Positions 23,770 through 33,038 are shown, counted from the stretch's first letter. The stretch: 64,000 bases of DNA from Caulobacter endophyticus (GCF_003116815.1 NZ_QDKQ01000071.1:1-64000), one strand, 5' to 3'. Numbers and translations are program-made. Notes: generated from the letters alone by a model not told the origin.

Positions 23770-23828
23770 CGAAAACGCCTTTGAAAGCAACCGCTTGAAG
23801 CCTTGCCTCATGCGCCGCGACCGGATGT

Positions 23829-26549
23829 TCAGTCCGTGCTTAGCAGCGCCCTGGCCGCGCGACGGTCCGGACAGCCGGGAACGTCGGGCATGGCCTCAAG
23901 AGCCTCGCGCACCCGGCCCGGCTCGGCCAGCGACACGGCGATGCGCAGCGCCCAGGCGCCGGACCCTTGAACGCGAGCCAGGTCGAGCGCTTCCCGCAGG
24001 CGCGGCTCGCGTTGGTCCGGCGCGCCGGCCATGGCCGACAGGCGCATCAGTTCCGGCCCGACCCACAGCGAGGTCTCCTGCTCCAGGCGCGCCAGCATGG
24101 TCGCGTCGGCGAGTCCTGCGTCGACGGCGGCGAAACATTCGACCTGCATAGGGAAGGCTTCCGGCGACACACGCACGGCCGGATCCAGGGCGGCCAGATA
24201 GCCCTGGCCCCACAGCTCCCAGAAGCGCACGCCCCGGCCGCGCGCGCGCTCCAGCAGGCGTTCGACCCAGGCGTGGGCGAGGTCGACGCGGCCGGTCCAG
24301 AGCGCCACCGGCACGGCGCCGACGGCCAGGCCGTAGCAGATGGTCAGGTCATGGTCGGTGGCCAAGGCCGCGTCGGCCGTCTCCTGCGCCAGGCTCAGGG
24401 CCTGCGCGGACTCGCCCCGCAGCCACAGAATTCGCATCTTCAGGGCCTGGGCCGCGATCGTGTCGTTGACTTGGGCGTGGTTGGCCTGGTTGGCGACCAC
24501 CGGGCCGGTATGGGTGGCGATCACCCGCTCGATCAGGCCCAGCGCCGCCTGCTGGTCGCCGGCGAAGTGATGGCGCAGGGCCTGCATGTGGTCGGCGGTC
24601 TGCAGGGCGGCGGGATCGCCCACCGCCTGGGCGATGGCCTGGAAGCCGTCGGCGAAGACAGCGCAGTCGGCGTAGCGGCCGGCAAGAATGGCCTGGGCCC
24701 AGCGCCCCCAGCCGGCGCGCAGCCTCAGGCCCGGATCGTCCAGCGCTTCGGCTATCTCGAGGGCGCGGGCGAAGGCGGTCTCCATCGCCGTCGTGGGGCC
24801 GTGGGTGTGCCACAGGGCATGGCCCTGGGCGGTCAGGAGTTCGACCTCGGCCGCCGAGCCGGCCAGGTCTGTGGCGGCGATGCGCTTCAGCGCCGTCTCG
24901 ACCAGGGCCAGGAACTCGCGCGGCAGGCTGAGGTGGAACCACAGCGGCGCGGAGACCACGGTCAGGCGGATGGCCAGCGGCAGGTCGCCGGCCGGGCTGA
25001 AGGCCCAGGCCAGGGCGGCGCGCACGTCGTCGACCAGCCGGCTCTTCTCGGCCAGCCATTCGCGGCGGGCCCGCCCCTCCCAGGCGCTGTCGGTGTCGGC
25101 CAGTTCGGCGCAGCAGTATTCGGCGTGACGGCGGGCGATCGCGGCGGCGTCTGGACCTGCCGCCAGGGCCTCGCGGGCGTAGGCGCGGGTGGTGTCGAGC
25201 AGGCGATAAAGGGTTGTCGGCCCCGAAGCGTCGACTGCCAGCAGCGACTTGCGGGCGAGGGCGGTGACGATGTCGAGCACGGCGTGGCGGCCGATGGTCT
25301 CGTCGGCCGCCACGGTGCGGGCCGCCTCCATCGGAAAGCCGCCGGCGAAGACGCCCAGACGGTCCAGCACCGTGCGGCCCTCGATCGGCAGCAGGCCATA
25401 GCTCCAGTCGAGCGTGGCGCGCAGGGTCTGCTGGCGGGGCAGGGCGGTGCGGCGGCCCTTGGTCAGCAGGCTGAAGCGGTCGTCGAGATTGGCGGCCAGT
25501 TCGGCGGCGCTCATCATGTCGATGCGGGCGGCGGCCAACTCCAGCGCCAGCGGCATGCCGTCCAGCCGGCGGCAGATCTCGGCCACGGCGGCGGCGTTGG
25601 CGTCGGTCAGGACGAAGGCGTCGTCGGCCGCCCTGGCGCGCTCGACGAACAGCTGCACGGCCGGATAGCCGCCGGCCGTCTCCGCGTCGATCATCTCGCT
25701 CTCCGGAGCGGGCAGGGTCTGCAGGCGATGCACCCACTCGCCCTCGGCCCGCAGCGCCTCGCGGCTGGTGGCCAGCACCAGGGCCGCAGGCGCGCCCTGG
25801 TGTATGGCCTGCGCCAGATCGGCGGCCGCATCGACCACATGCTCGCAGTTGTCCAGCACCAGCACCGCCGGGGCTTTGGCCAGACGAGCGACGACCGAGG
25901 CCTCGGCGTCGCGGCCAAAGCCTGGCAGGTCGAGCGCGGAAGCGGCCGTGCCCGCCACCAGTTCGGAGGTGGCGACCGGGGCGAGGTCGACGAACACCCA
26001 GGGCAGGCCCTGGGCCTGGGCTACGCGCTCGGCGACGGCCGTGACCACCGTGGTCTTGCCGATGCCGCCGGGGCCGATCACGGTCATGAATCCGCGCTCG
26101 GGCAGCAGCTCTACGAGACTGTCGACGATGGCGTCGCGGCCGACGATGCGGCGGCCGGCAGGCCTCGGCCGCGCTGGGGCGTATGGTGCGGCCTGCGGAA
26201 CGGCCGGGGCTGCGCCGGGGCGCTGCACCGGGGCGACGAAGCGATAGCCGCGGCCCTGCTCGTTCAGCACGTAGCGGGCGCCGTCACGACCGTCGCCCAG
26301 GGCCTTGCGCAGGCCGGCGATGTGGACGCGCAGGGTGCTCTCGTCGACCGTCACGTCGGCCCACACCCGCGCCAGCAGCTGCTCCTTGCTCAGGAGCTCG
26401 CCATCGGCGTCGATCAGGGCCAGCAGGATGTCCAGCGCCCGGCTGCCGATCGCCACCGGCTCGCCGCCCGCGCTCAGCAGCCGCCGTTCCCGGTCCAGGG
26501 TGAACGGGCCGAAGGCGAGCAGGGAAGCGGGGGCGGTGCTGGACGGCAT
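23829..26549 (-). CDS. Winged-helix (OmpR/CadC-type) regulator with NB-ARC-like ATPase and helical repeats
   Basis: A 906-residue regulator. Residues 1-110 form an OmpR-type winged helix (TLDRERRLLS...DESTLRVHIAGLRKALG). A proline/alanine linker precedes a signal-transduction ATPase with Walker A GPGGIGKTTVV (about residue 160-170), VLDNCEHVVDAA and a GMPLALELAAAR motif typical of AfsR/MalT-like STAND ATPases. The C-terminal ~400 residues are helical and TPR-like. Such proteins use nucleotide-dependent assembly to switch DNA binding. It has no clear partner gene; both neighbours are separated by promoters. The ligand is unknown. Confidence 0.85.
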   Translation of the reverse strand: MPSSTAPASLLAFGPFTLDRERRLLSAGGEPVAIGSRALDILLALIDADGELLSKEQLLARVWADVTVDESTLRVHIAGLRKALGDGRDGARYVLNEQGRGYRFVAPVQRPGAAPAVPQAAPYAPARPRPAGRRIVGRDAIVDSLVELLPERGFMTVIGPGGIGKTTVVTAVAERVAQAQGLPWVFVDLAPVATSELVAGTAASALDLPGFGRDAEASVVARLAKAPAVLVLDNCEHVVDAAADLAQAIHQGAPAALVLATSREALRAEGEWVHRLQTLPAPESEMIDAETAGGYPAVQLFVERARAADDAFVLTDANAAAVAEICRRLDGMPLALELAAARIDMMSAAELAANLDDRFSLLTKGRRTALPRQQTLRATLDWSYGLLPIEGRTVLDRLGVFAGGFPMEAARTVAADETIGRHAVLDIVTALARKSLLAVDASGPTTLYRLLDTTRAYAREALAAGPDAAAIARRHAEYCCAELADTDSAWEGRARREWLAEKSRLVDDVRAALAWAFSPAGDLPLAIRLTVVSAPLWFHLSLPREFLALVETALKRIAATDLAGSAAEVELLTAQGHALWHTHGPTTAMETAFARALEIAEALDDPGLRLRAGWGRWAQAILAGRYADCAVFADGFQAIAQAVGDPAALQTADHMQALRHHFAGDQQAALGLIERVIATHTGPVVANQANHAQVNDTIAAQALKMRILWLRGESAQALSLAQETADAALATDHDLTICYGLAVGAVPVALWTGRVDLAHAWVERLLERARGRGVRFWELWGQGYLAALDPAVRVSPEAFPMQVECFAAVDAGLADATMLARLEQETSLWVGPELMRLSAMAGAPDQREPRLREALDLARVQGSGAWALRIAVSLAEPGRVREALEAMPDVPGCPDRRAARALLSTD

Positions 26550-26621
26550 GGGGCGGTTTCGCGCGGATTCGTTTTGCGCCGATAGAACTAATCTTGCGCG
26601 ATGGCGTGACCGTGACCCCTT

Positions 26622-29093
26622 TCAGCCACCGAGATAGGCTGCGTTGACCGCGGGATCGGCGGCGATCTGCGCCGAGGTCCCGTGGGCCACGATCTGGCCG
26701 CCGCTGAGCACATAGGCCCGGTCGGAGACCGACAGCGCCAGGCCCGCCATCTGGTCGACGATCAGCAGGGTCAGCGCCTGGTCGCGCAGGTCGCGGAAGG
26801 CGGCGAAGATCTCCTCGATGACGCGCGGGGCCAGGCCCAGCGACGGCTCGTCCAGCAACAGCACCTTGGGGCGGCTCATCAGGGCGCGGGCCAGGGCGAG
26901 CATTTGCTGTTCGCCGCCCGACAAAAGGCCCGCCCGCTGGTGCAGGCGCTCGGCCAGGCGCGGGAAGCGGGCCAGCATCTCCTGGGTGCGGGCCTCCAGG
27001 TCGCGGCGCTCGAGGAAGGCGCCCAGGCGGATGTTGTCGCGCACGGTCAGTTCGGGAAACACCTGCCGTCCCTCGGGCGACAGCACCACGCCCTTGCGCA
27101 CGCGCTCGTTGGCCGGAAGGCCGTTCATCAGGCCGCCCTCGAAGGCGACCTGGCCCGCGGCGGCCGGGTGCAGGCCGGCGATCACCCGCATCAGGGTCGA
27201 CTTGCCCGCGCCGTTGGCGCCCAGCAGGGCCACGGCCTCGCCCTGCCGGACCTCGATCTCGACACCCGACAGCACGGGCGCGGCGCCATAGCCGGCGGTC
27301 AGGTTGACCACCCGCAGGGCGTCCAGACGGCTGACCAGTCCGCGATCGACGGGCGCAGAGGCCGGGGCGGAGCCCAGATAGGCGGCGCGGACGACCGGAT
27401 CGGCCTGGATTTCTACGGGCGTGCCCTGCGCGATCTGCACCCCGGCGTTCAGGACCACGACGGCGTCGGATACGCCCATGACCAGACCCATGTCGTGTTC
27501 GATCAGGCCTACGGCGACGCCAGCCTCGGCGATCTCCTTGAGCAAGGCCGCCAGACGGCGCTTGTCCTCCTGCGACAGGCCGGCGGCCGGCTCATCCAGC
27601 AGCAGGACGTCGGGGTCCAGCGCCAGGGCGCGGGCGATCTCGACCAGGCGGCGGTCGACGTGGGCCAGGTCCCCGGCGGGGAGCGTCGGGTCGCCGGCGT
27701 AGCCACAGGCGTGCAGCAGGGCGCGGGCGCGTTCACGCTCTGCGGTGGGGGTGAAGCGGGCGAGGGGGGAGCCGAGCTTGCCCCGTCGGGCGGCGAGCAG
27801 GACGTTGTCCTCGACGCTGAGGCTCTGGAACACCTGCGAGGTCTGGTAGGAGCGCGCCACCCCGGCCCGGGCGGCGGCGAAGGCCTGGCGGGGCAGGGGC
27901 GTCTGGCCCAGCAGGCAGCGGCCGTCGGTGGGGCGATAGAAGCCGCTCAGCAGATTCATCACCGTCGACTTGCCCGCGCCGTTGGGGCCGATCAGGGCCG
28001 TCACCTGTCCGGGCGGCAGCGAGAACCGGGCGCCGTCCAGGGCGCGCAGGCCGCCGAAGCGCATGCCCAGGTCTTCGGCCCGCAGAGCAGCGCGGGGACG
28101 GGCGGCTAGCAGCCCGGCCAGCGGCGGGGCGGTCTCGGCGGCAAGCGGGGCGGAGGGCTTGGGTTTGAAGGGCAGGGCGTCGCAAAGTCCGGCCAGCCCG
28201 CGCGGGGCCAGCCACAGCACCACCATCAGCAGGGCGCCGAACACCAGGATACGATAGGCCTCAAAGCCAGACAGCAGTTCAGGCAGCAGGCCCACGACCA
28301 GCGCGCCCAGCAAAGGCCCGAGGCGGGTTCCGGAACCGCCCAGAATCACTACCAGCACGAACAGGATCGACTGGGTCAGGTTGAAGGTCTGGGGCGTAAC
28401 GAACCCGGCCATAGGTGCGAACAGGCCGCCGGCCGCGCCCGCGAACAGGGCCGAGACGGTGAAGGCCAGGGTGCGTATGACCGTGGGGTTCAGGCCGATG
28501 GAGGCGGCGGCGACGTCGGTGTCGCGCACGGCCCGCATGGCCGCGCCCCAGCCGCCGGCCGAAAGCCGCGCAAAGGTCAGCAGCGATGCGCTGGCCACGG
28601 CCACGGCCAGCATGGCCATGCCGTTGGCGTCCAGCGTCTGACCAAAGAGGCTGGGGGCGGGAATGTCGAGGATGCCGTTCTGGCCGCCGGTGACCCCGCG
28701 CAGCTCGACGAGTCCATGCTCGACGATCAGGCCGAAGGCTATGGTGACCATGGCCAGGTATGGGCCTTTCAGGCGAAGGGCGGGGATCGCCATCACCGCC
28801 CCGACGCCGCCGGCCAGCAGCGCGCCCAGGGGCCAGGCGATCCAGAAGCTGACGCCCAGCCGCGTGGTCAGCACCGCCACGGCATAGGCGCCGATGGCGT
28901 AGACGCCGGCATGGCCGAAAGACATCTGGCCGCCGAGGCCGATCAGGATGTTCAATCCGACGCCGACGATCGTCAGCAGGGCGATCTGGCCCAGCACGAA
29001 GGCGTAGTAGCTGTCGAGCATGCCGGCCAGGACGAGGGCGGCGACGATCCCGCCCAGCGCGGCCAGGGTGGAGGCGAAGGAACGCATGCTCAT
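26622..29093 (-). CDS. LivM-LivG-LivF fusion: ABC importer permease and both ATPases in one protein
   Basis: An 823-residue protein. Residues 1-305 are a LivM-type permease (ILIGLGGQMSFGHAGVYAIG, then LKGPYLAMVTIAFGLIVE). Residues about 330-580 are a LivG-type ATPase with Walker A GPNGAGKST near residue 373 and LLLDEPAAGLS. Residues about 590-823 are a LivF-type ATPase with GANGAGKST near residue 630, LSGGEQQML and LLLDEPSLGLAP. The three are usually separate genes. The reading frame is continuous with no stops. The start ATG overlaps the LivH stop (ATGA); an ATG two codons later (29087) has better spacing to AAGG. With LivH and the binding protein it forms a complete HAAT-type importer. Confidence 0.92.
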   Translation of the reverse strand: MSMRSFASTLAALGGIVAALVLAGMLDSYYAFVLGQIALLTIVGVGLNILIGLGGQMSFGHAGVYAIGAYAVAVLTTRLGVSFWIAWPLGALLAGGVGAVMAIPALRLKGPYLAMVTIAFGLIVEHGLVELRGVTGGQNGILDIPAPSLFGQTLDANGMAMLAVAVASASLLTFARLSAGGWGAAMRAVRDTDVAAASIGLNPTVIRTLAFTVSALFAGAAGGLFAPMAGFVTPQTFNLTQSILFVLVVILGGSGTRLGPLLGALVVGLLPELLSGFEAYRILVFGALLMVVLWLAPRGLAGLCDALPFKPKPSAPLAAETAPPLAGLLAARPRAALRAEDLGMRFGGLRALDGARFSLPPGQVTALIGPNGAGKSTVMNLLSGFYRPTDGRCLLGQTPLPRQAFAAARAGVARSYQTSQVFQSLSVEDNVLLAARRGKLGSPLARFTPTAERERARALLHACGYAGDPTLPAGDLAHVDRRLVEIARALALDPDVLLLDEPAAGLSQEDKRRLAALLKEIAEAGVAVGLIEHDMGLVMGVSDAVVVLNAGVQIAQGTPVEIQADPVVRAAYLGSAPASAPVDRGLVSRLDALRVVNLTAGYGAAPVLSGVEIEVRQGEAVALLGANGAGKSTLMRVIAGLHPAAAGQVAFEGGLMNGLPANERVRKGVVLSPEGRQVFPELTVRDNIRLGAFLERRDLEARTQEMLARFPRLAERLHQRAGLLSGGEQQMLALARALMSRPKVLLLDEPSLGLAPRVIEEIFAAFRDLRDQALTLLIVDQMAGLALSVSDRAYVLSGGQIVAHGTSAQIAADPAVNAAYLGG

Positions 29094-29968
29094 ACCTTTC
29101 GCACCTCGGCGCGGCCCAAGAGGCCGTCGGGACGCAGGGCCAGGGCCAGGATCACCAGGCCGAAGGTCAGCATCTGGGTGTAGCCCGAGCCCAGCACGCT
29201 GGCGGACGCGGCCTCGACCACGCCGAACAGCACGCCGGCGGTCATGATCCCCCACGGGTTCTTGAGGCCGCCGAGGATGGCGACGGCGAACGCCTTGAGG
29301 CCAAGGACGACGCCCATGTCGGGCTGGATGGTGAACAGCGGCGCGACCAGGGCGCCGGCCATGCCGGCCAGGGCCGAGGAAACCGCGAAGGCCGCCGCGA
29401 TCATGGCGCCGACGGGAATGCCCATCAGGCTGGCGGCGTCGCGGTTCTGGGCCACGGCCAGGATCGCCGTGCCCAGCAGGGTCTTGCGGCTGATCCAGTG
29501 CAGCGCCCCCGCCGTGGCCAGGCCAATGACGGGGATCAGCAGGTGCAGGGGATAGACGCCCAGCGAAGCGCCTCCGACGCTGACAGACGAGGCGGTCAGG
29601 ATCGAACTCAGGCTGCGCGGCTCGGTGCCGAACAGGAAGAGCGTGGCGTTGTCGGTGACCAGGCCCAGAGCGACCGTGGCCATCAGCCAGGCGTCGGACT
29701 TGCGCTTGAGGAACGGCCGCACGGCGAGGCCCTCGACCATCAGGCCGTAGAGGCCGCACAGCGCGATCGCGGCGGGCGCGGCCAGCAGCATCGGCCAGCC
29801 CAGGGTGCGTTCCAGCGTGAACAGCAGCACCGCGCCCAGCATGGCGCTGGTTCCTTGCGCGAAGTTCAGCGCCCCGCAGACCGAGAAGGTGATGTGGAAG
29901 CCCAGCGCGATCAGCCCGTACATGCTGCCGAGCGCCAGGCCGCTGAGGAGGGGAGCCAGAAAATCCAT
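29090..29968 (-). CDS. livH: Branched-chain amino acid-type ABC permease LivH
   Basis: A 292-residue membrane protein with about eight hydrophobic helices. It begins MDFLAPLLSGLALGSMYGLIALGFH, typical of LivH, and contains GALNFAQGTSAMLGAVLL and the conserved ILGGLKNPWGIMTAGVLFG coupling loop. It partners with the LivM-G-F fusion encoded immediately downstream (4-base overlap) and the lipoprotein binding protein upstream. Transporters of this family import amino acids, amides, urea or aromatic compounds. The neighbouring degradative genes suggest something other than leucine. Confidence 0.92.
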   Translation of the reverse strand: MDFLAPLLSGLALGSMYGLIALGFHITFSVCGALNFAQGTSAMLGAVLLFTLERTLGWPMLLAAPAAIALCGLYGLMVEGLAVRPFLKRKSDAWLMATVALGLVTDNATLFLFGTEPRSLSSILTASSVSVGGASLGVYPLHLLIPVIGLATAGALHWISRKTLLGTAILAVAQNRDAASLMGIPVGAMIAAAFAVSSALAGMAGALVAPLFTIQPDMGVVLGLKAFAVAILGGLKNPWGIMTAGVLFGVVEAASASVLGSGYTQMLTFGLVILALALRPDGLLGRAEVRKV

Positions 29969-29971
29969 GGC

Positions 29972-31150
29972 CTAGCCGCGCTGGACCGGCACGATGGCGT
30001 CGCCTTCGAAGCGGGCCCAGACATAGTCCTTCTCCGTCAGGGCGTCGTGGCGGCCGTCGGCGAAGGGGCGCTCGTAGGTCTTGATCAGGCCCTCGTAGCG
30101 GTCGATGGCGGCGAAACCCTTGCGTACGGCCTCGCCGTCGGTCGTGCCGGCCTTGTCTATGGCCAGGGCGCTCAGGCGCAGGGCGTCATAGGCGTTGGCC
30201 ACGCCCACGGCCGGCGAGATGTCGGCCGGCGACTTGATGTCGGGATATTTGGCCATCAGCGCGGCCAGCACCTTGTCGCGCGCGGGCGTGACCGGTCCCG
30301 CGAAACTGTAGGTCTGGACGAAGGTCACGCGGCCGGCGTTGGGGCCGGCCAGTTCGCCAAAGCGCCCGCCTGCCGGGCCCCAGTGCGAGACCACCGGCAC
30401 GCTCCAGCCCATGCGGTCGAGCGAGCGCACGACCTGGGCCGAGGGGCCGACCGTGCCAACCAGCAGCAGGGCGTCGGCGCCGGCCGCGCGCAGGCGGCCA
30501 AGCTGGGGCGTGACGTCGACGTCGGAAGGCTCGAAGCGCTCGGAACCGGCGAGGGGAGAGCCGGCCGCGGCCAGGGCCGCCTTCAGGCCCTTCTCGTTGG
30601 ACTCGCCCCAGGCATTGTTCAGCAGGATCAGGCCGGGGCGCTTGGCGGCGAAGGTCTCGCGGGCATAGGCGACCATGGCCTTGTCGACCTCTTCGTCGAC
30701 GGCCGAGACGCGGAACACGAAATTGGGGCTGGTCCCGTTCTGGGTGATGGCGGTGCCGGCCGCCCACGGCACCATGAAGGGAACCTTGGCCTGGCTGGCG
30801 ATCGGCACGATGGCGCGAGCCACCGGGGTGTCGAGCCCGCCGAACAGCACCGCCACCTTCTCGCGGTGGATCAGTTCGCGGGCGGCGGTGACGCCTCGGG
30901 CCGGGTTGCTCTCGTCGTCGCGGCGGACGAGTTCCAGCTTGCGGCCGCCCAGCACGCCGCCAGCGGCGTTGATCTCGTCGATGGCCACGGTCAGACCCCG
31001 GGTGATGGCTTCGCCCGAGCGCGCCGACTGGCCGGAAAGGGCGGTGACCAGGCCGATCTTCACCGCCCCTGCGCCGCCCTGGCTCTTGCAGGCGGCCAGC
31101 AGGACGGCGAGGCTTCCGACGGCGAACATGCGGCGGGACGGATTCGACAC
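29972..31150 (-). CDS. ABC transporter substrate-binding lipoprotein (LivK-type, Peripla_BP_6)
   Basis: A protein of about 392 residues. The N-terminus is a lipoprotein signal with lipobox LLAAC, then the type I periplasmic-binding fold starting VKIGLVTALSGQSARSGEAI and containing INAAGGVLGGRKLELV. I prefer the GTG at 31150, which has GAGGTG upstream; the ATG at 31162 adds four residues but has no ribosome site. It captures the substrate for LivH and the LivM-G-F fusion, and is the first gene of that leftward operon. An ATCGTCAACGAT palindrome lies 87-104 bases upstream, so the divergent GntR protein probably controls it. Confidence 0.9.
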   Translation of the reverse strand: MSNPSRRMFAVGSLAVLLAACKSQGGAGAVKIGLVTALSGQSARSGEAITRGLTVAIDEINAAGGVLGGRKLELVRRDDESNPARGVTAARELIHREKVAVLFGGLDTPVARAIVPIASQAKVPFMVPWAAGTAITQNGTSPNFVFRVSAVDEEVDKAMVAYARETFAAKRPGLILLNNAWGESNEKGLKAALAAAGSPLAGSERFEPSDVDVTPQLGRLRAAGADALLLVGTVGPSAQVVRSLDRMGWSVPVVSHWGPAGGRFGELAGPNAGRVTFVQTYSFAGPVTPARDKVLAALMAKYPDIKSPADISPAVGVANAYDALRLSALAIDKAGTTDGEAVRKGFAAIDRYEGLIKTYERPFADGRHDALTEKDYVWARFEGDAIVPVQRG

Positions 31151-31236
31151 GAGACACCTCATTGTGCTGGCGCAGCCGCTCGGCGACGGGCCCTGTTCGA
31201 AGGCGAGTTAATCGCGTCGTTCGCTCCTCGGCTCAT

Positions 31237-31254
31237 AAAATCGTCAACGATTTT
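31237..31254. promoter_or_regulatory. GntR/FCD operator AAAATCGT-CA-ACGATTTT
   Basis: An 18-bp perfect palindrome in the spacer between the importer operon and the divergent GntR gene. The core TCGTCNACGA fits the FadR-type consensus TNGTNNACNA. The same core recurs at 32865-32886 and 33000-33021. Confidence 0.7.
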
Positions 31255-31424
31255 TAGAAATATGCGTCGACATTCTGACTGTGCAGAAAGTCGACATTCG
31301 TCATTGCAAATCTGCTCGCGATCGCGGCATCGTGGGTTCAAGGCGGTCGGTCGGCGCGGATCCCCGGTTGCATCGGGCCCGATGCGGGCGCCTACAACCG
31401 CAATCACCAGTTTCGGCGGATTTC

Positions 31425-32210
31425 ATGACCCAGACGCCTCCGGCCAAGCCGCGCAACGCCTCGAAGACCGCCGCCGGCGCGCGCAAGGCCGGTCGTGGCC
31501 CGGCCAAGACCGACATGGCCGGCATCGCCGCCATCGATGGCGGGGCCGATGTCGAGCAGCGCATCTACCAGTCTGTGTTCGACGGCGTGCTGAACCAGCG
31601 CCTGCCGCCGGGGACCAAGCTGCCGGAGCCCGCCCTGTGCTCGCTGTTCGGGGTCAGCCGGGCGGTGGTGCGCAAGGTGCTACAGCGGCTGGAGCATGAC
31701 CACATCGTCGAGCTGCGCCCCAACCGCGGCGCGGTCGTAGCCGCTCCGACGCCGGAAGAGACCCGCAAGATCTTTGAGGCCCGCCGCGCGCTGGAAGCCG
31801 CGCTGGTCGAGCTGGCCGTCCAGCGTCACAGCGGCAAGGATATCGAAGAATTGCACGCCCTGCTGCACCAGGAGGAAGAGGCCATGGCCAACGCCTACCA
31901 GCCGGCCTGGGCCCAGACGGCGCGCAACTTTCACCTGCGGGTGGCGGCCCTGGGCGGCAACCCGATCCTGCTGGCTTACCTGACCGAGCTCATCTCGCGC
32001 TGCTCGCTGATCGTTGCGTTGTACGAGCCGGCCGGCAACGCCGCCTGCGAGCACGAGGAGCACTGCGATATCGTCGACGCGATCTCCAAGGGCGACGCCA
32101 AGCGCGCCGTGGCGGCGATGAACGCCCACCTGGTCGGGCTGGAGGAGCGGATCTGCCTGGAGCGGCCGTCCTCGGTGAAGACCCTGGCCCAGATGCTGAA
32201 CCTGGCCTGA
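31425..32210 (+). CDS. GntR family regulator with FCD domain
   Basis: A 261-residue regulator. A basic, low-complexity N-terminus of about 45 residues precedes a winged helix (YQSVFDGVLNQRLPPGTKLP, then CSLFGVSRAVVRKVLQRLEHD) and an FCD domain in which His and Asp residues probably bind metal. The start at 31425 is the first ATG with family-like downstream sequence; the earlier in-frame start would run through the promoter. The flavin reductase gene follows by 8 bases. Three related palindromes in this neighbourhood suggest it represses the importer, reductase and TonB receptor until its ligand is present. Confidence 0.88.
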   Translation: MTQTPPAKPRNASKTAAGARKAGRGPAKTDMAGIAAIDGGADVEQRIYQSVFDGVLNQRLPPGTKLPEPALCSLFGVSRAVVRKVLQRLEHDHIVELRPNRGAVVAAPTPEETRKIFEARRALEAALVELAVQRHSGKDIEELHALLHQEEEAMANAYQPAWAQTARNFHLRVAALGGNPILLAYLTELISRCSLIVALYEPAGNAACEHEEHCDIVDAISKGDAKRAVAAMNAHLVGLEERICLERPSSVKTLAQMLNLA

Positions 32211-32218
32211 GCCGCGCC

Positions 32219-32851
32219 ATGCACGTCGATTTTGCCAGCATCACCGCCTATCAACGCTACAAGCTGATGGCGAGCCTGATCGTGCCGCGGCCCATCGCCC
32301 TGGTGACCACGATCAACGCCGACGGCGTGGTCAACGCCGCCCCCTTCAGCATGTTCAACATGCTGGGCGAGGAGCCGCCGCTGGTGATGATCAGCATCAA
32401 CCTTCTGGCGTCCGGCGGGCTGAAGGACACGGCCGCCAACATCGTCACGTCCGGCCAGTTCGTCGTCCATCTGGCCGACGAGGCCATCGCCGCCAAGATG
32501 CACGCCTGCGGTGAGGCGCTGCCGGCCCACCAGAGCGAACTCGACAAGGTGGGGCTGACCACGGCGCCCTCGGTAGAGATCGCGCCGCCGCGCATCGCCG
32601 AGGCCCCGGTCGCCTTCGAATGCGCCCTGTGGGAGACGATCCGCACCGACAGCCGGCTGATCTTCTTCGGCAAGGTGCTGCACCTGCACGCCCGCGAGGG
32701 ACTGATCGACACCAGGGCCTGGCGCGTCAGCCTGCAGGATTACTTCCCCGTCGGCCGTTTCGGCGCCAGCTTCTACGTCACCACCCGTGACCGCTTCTCG
32801 CTGGAGGACGAGGCGGGCAAGGTGCGTGAGACCGAGATCGACCGCATCTAG
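32219..32851 (+). CDS. Flavin reductase (DIM6/NTAB) family protein
   Basis: A 210-residue split-barrel flavin protein. It begins with YQRYKLMASLIVPRPIALVTTINADGVVNAAPFS, a signature of this reductase family, here cited only in part. The later segment has FGKVLHLH. Members reduce FMN or FAD with NAD(P)H for a monooxygenase, or act as oxygen-sensitive flavoproteins in degradation clusters. It lies 8 bases after the GntR gene, so they are co-transcribed. No monooxygenase gene is adjacent. A 22-bp palindrome follows 14 bases after the stop. Confidence 0.87.
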   Translation: MHVDFASITAYQRYKLMASLIVPRPIALVTTINADGVVNAAPFSMFNMLGEEPPLVMISINLLASGGLKDTAANIVTSGQFVVHLADEAIAAKMHACGEALPAHQSELDKVGLTTAPSVEIAPPRIAEAPVAFECALWETIRTDSRLIFFGKVLHLHAREGLIDTRAWRVSLQDYFPVGRFGASFYVTTRDRFSLEDEAGKVRETEIDRI

Positions 32852-32864
32852 GTCGTCCGCCTCG

Positions 32865-32886
32865 GGAGGATCGTCGACGATCCTCC
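32865..32886. promoter_or_regulatory. 22-bp palindrome with ATCGTCGACGAT core after the flavin reductase
   Basis: A perfect palindrome with arms GGAGGATCGTC and GACGATCCTCC and no loop, 14 bases after the reductase stop. It shares the central 12 bases ATCGTCGACGAT with the operator upstream of the TonB receptor at 33000-33021. No T-tract follows, so I favour a protein-binding site over a terminator, though it could serve as a stem in RNA. Confidence 0.5.
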
Positions 32887-32980
32887 GACTTCCATCCCGC
32901 CCCATAACCACATTCGATGATCGACGGCGCCCCAAGGTCGGGCGCCTCGCCCGGCCGCGCGGCCAAAAAAACTGGCAGAC

Positions 32981-33038
32981 ATAACGTCGACACTGATTTA
33001 TTAAATCGTCGACGATTTAATTTTAGATCATCGACGAA
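32981..33038. promoter_or_regulatory. Array of 22-bp-phased GntR-type sites upstream of the TonB receptor
   Basis: The central site (33000-33021) is a perfect 22-bp palindrome with arms ATTAAATCGTC and GACGATTTAAT. Weaker sites are centred 22 bases on either side: GTCGAC at 32988/32989 and ATCATCGACGAA at 33032/33033. Even spacing of two helical turns suggests cooperative binding on one face of the DNA. The rest of the 300-base spacer shows no gene. Confidence 0.6.

Noticed and set aside
26550..26621. Promoter or RNA in the gap between the large regulator and the importer operon end
   Set aside because: Only 72 bases with no palindrome or recognisable -35/-10 pair.
29090..29759. Upstream extension of the LivM-G-F frame to 29759
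   Set aside because: The extension is the antisense-like second frame of LivH. Its composition is Arg/Ala/Pro-rich and the real protein starts at the ATGA junction at 29093.
32953..32972. GGCCGCGCGGCC followed by A7 as a terminator
   Set aside because: In the direction of the upstream flavin reductase the stem is followed by A residues, not T. In the other direction the T-run precedes the stem.
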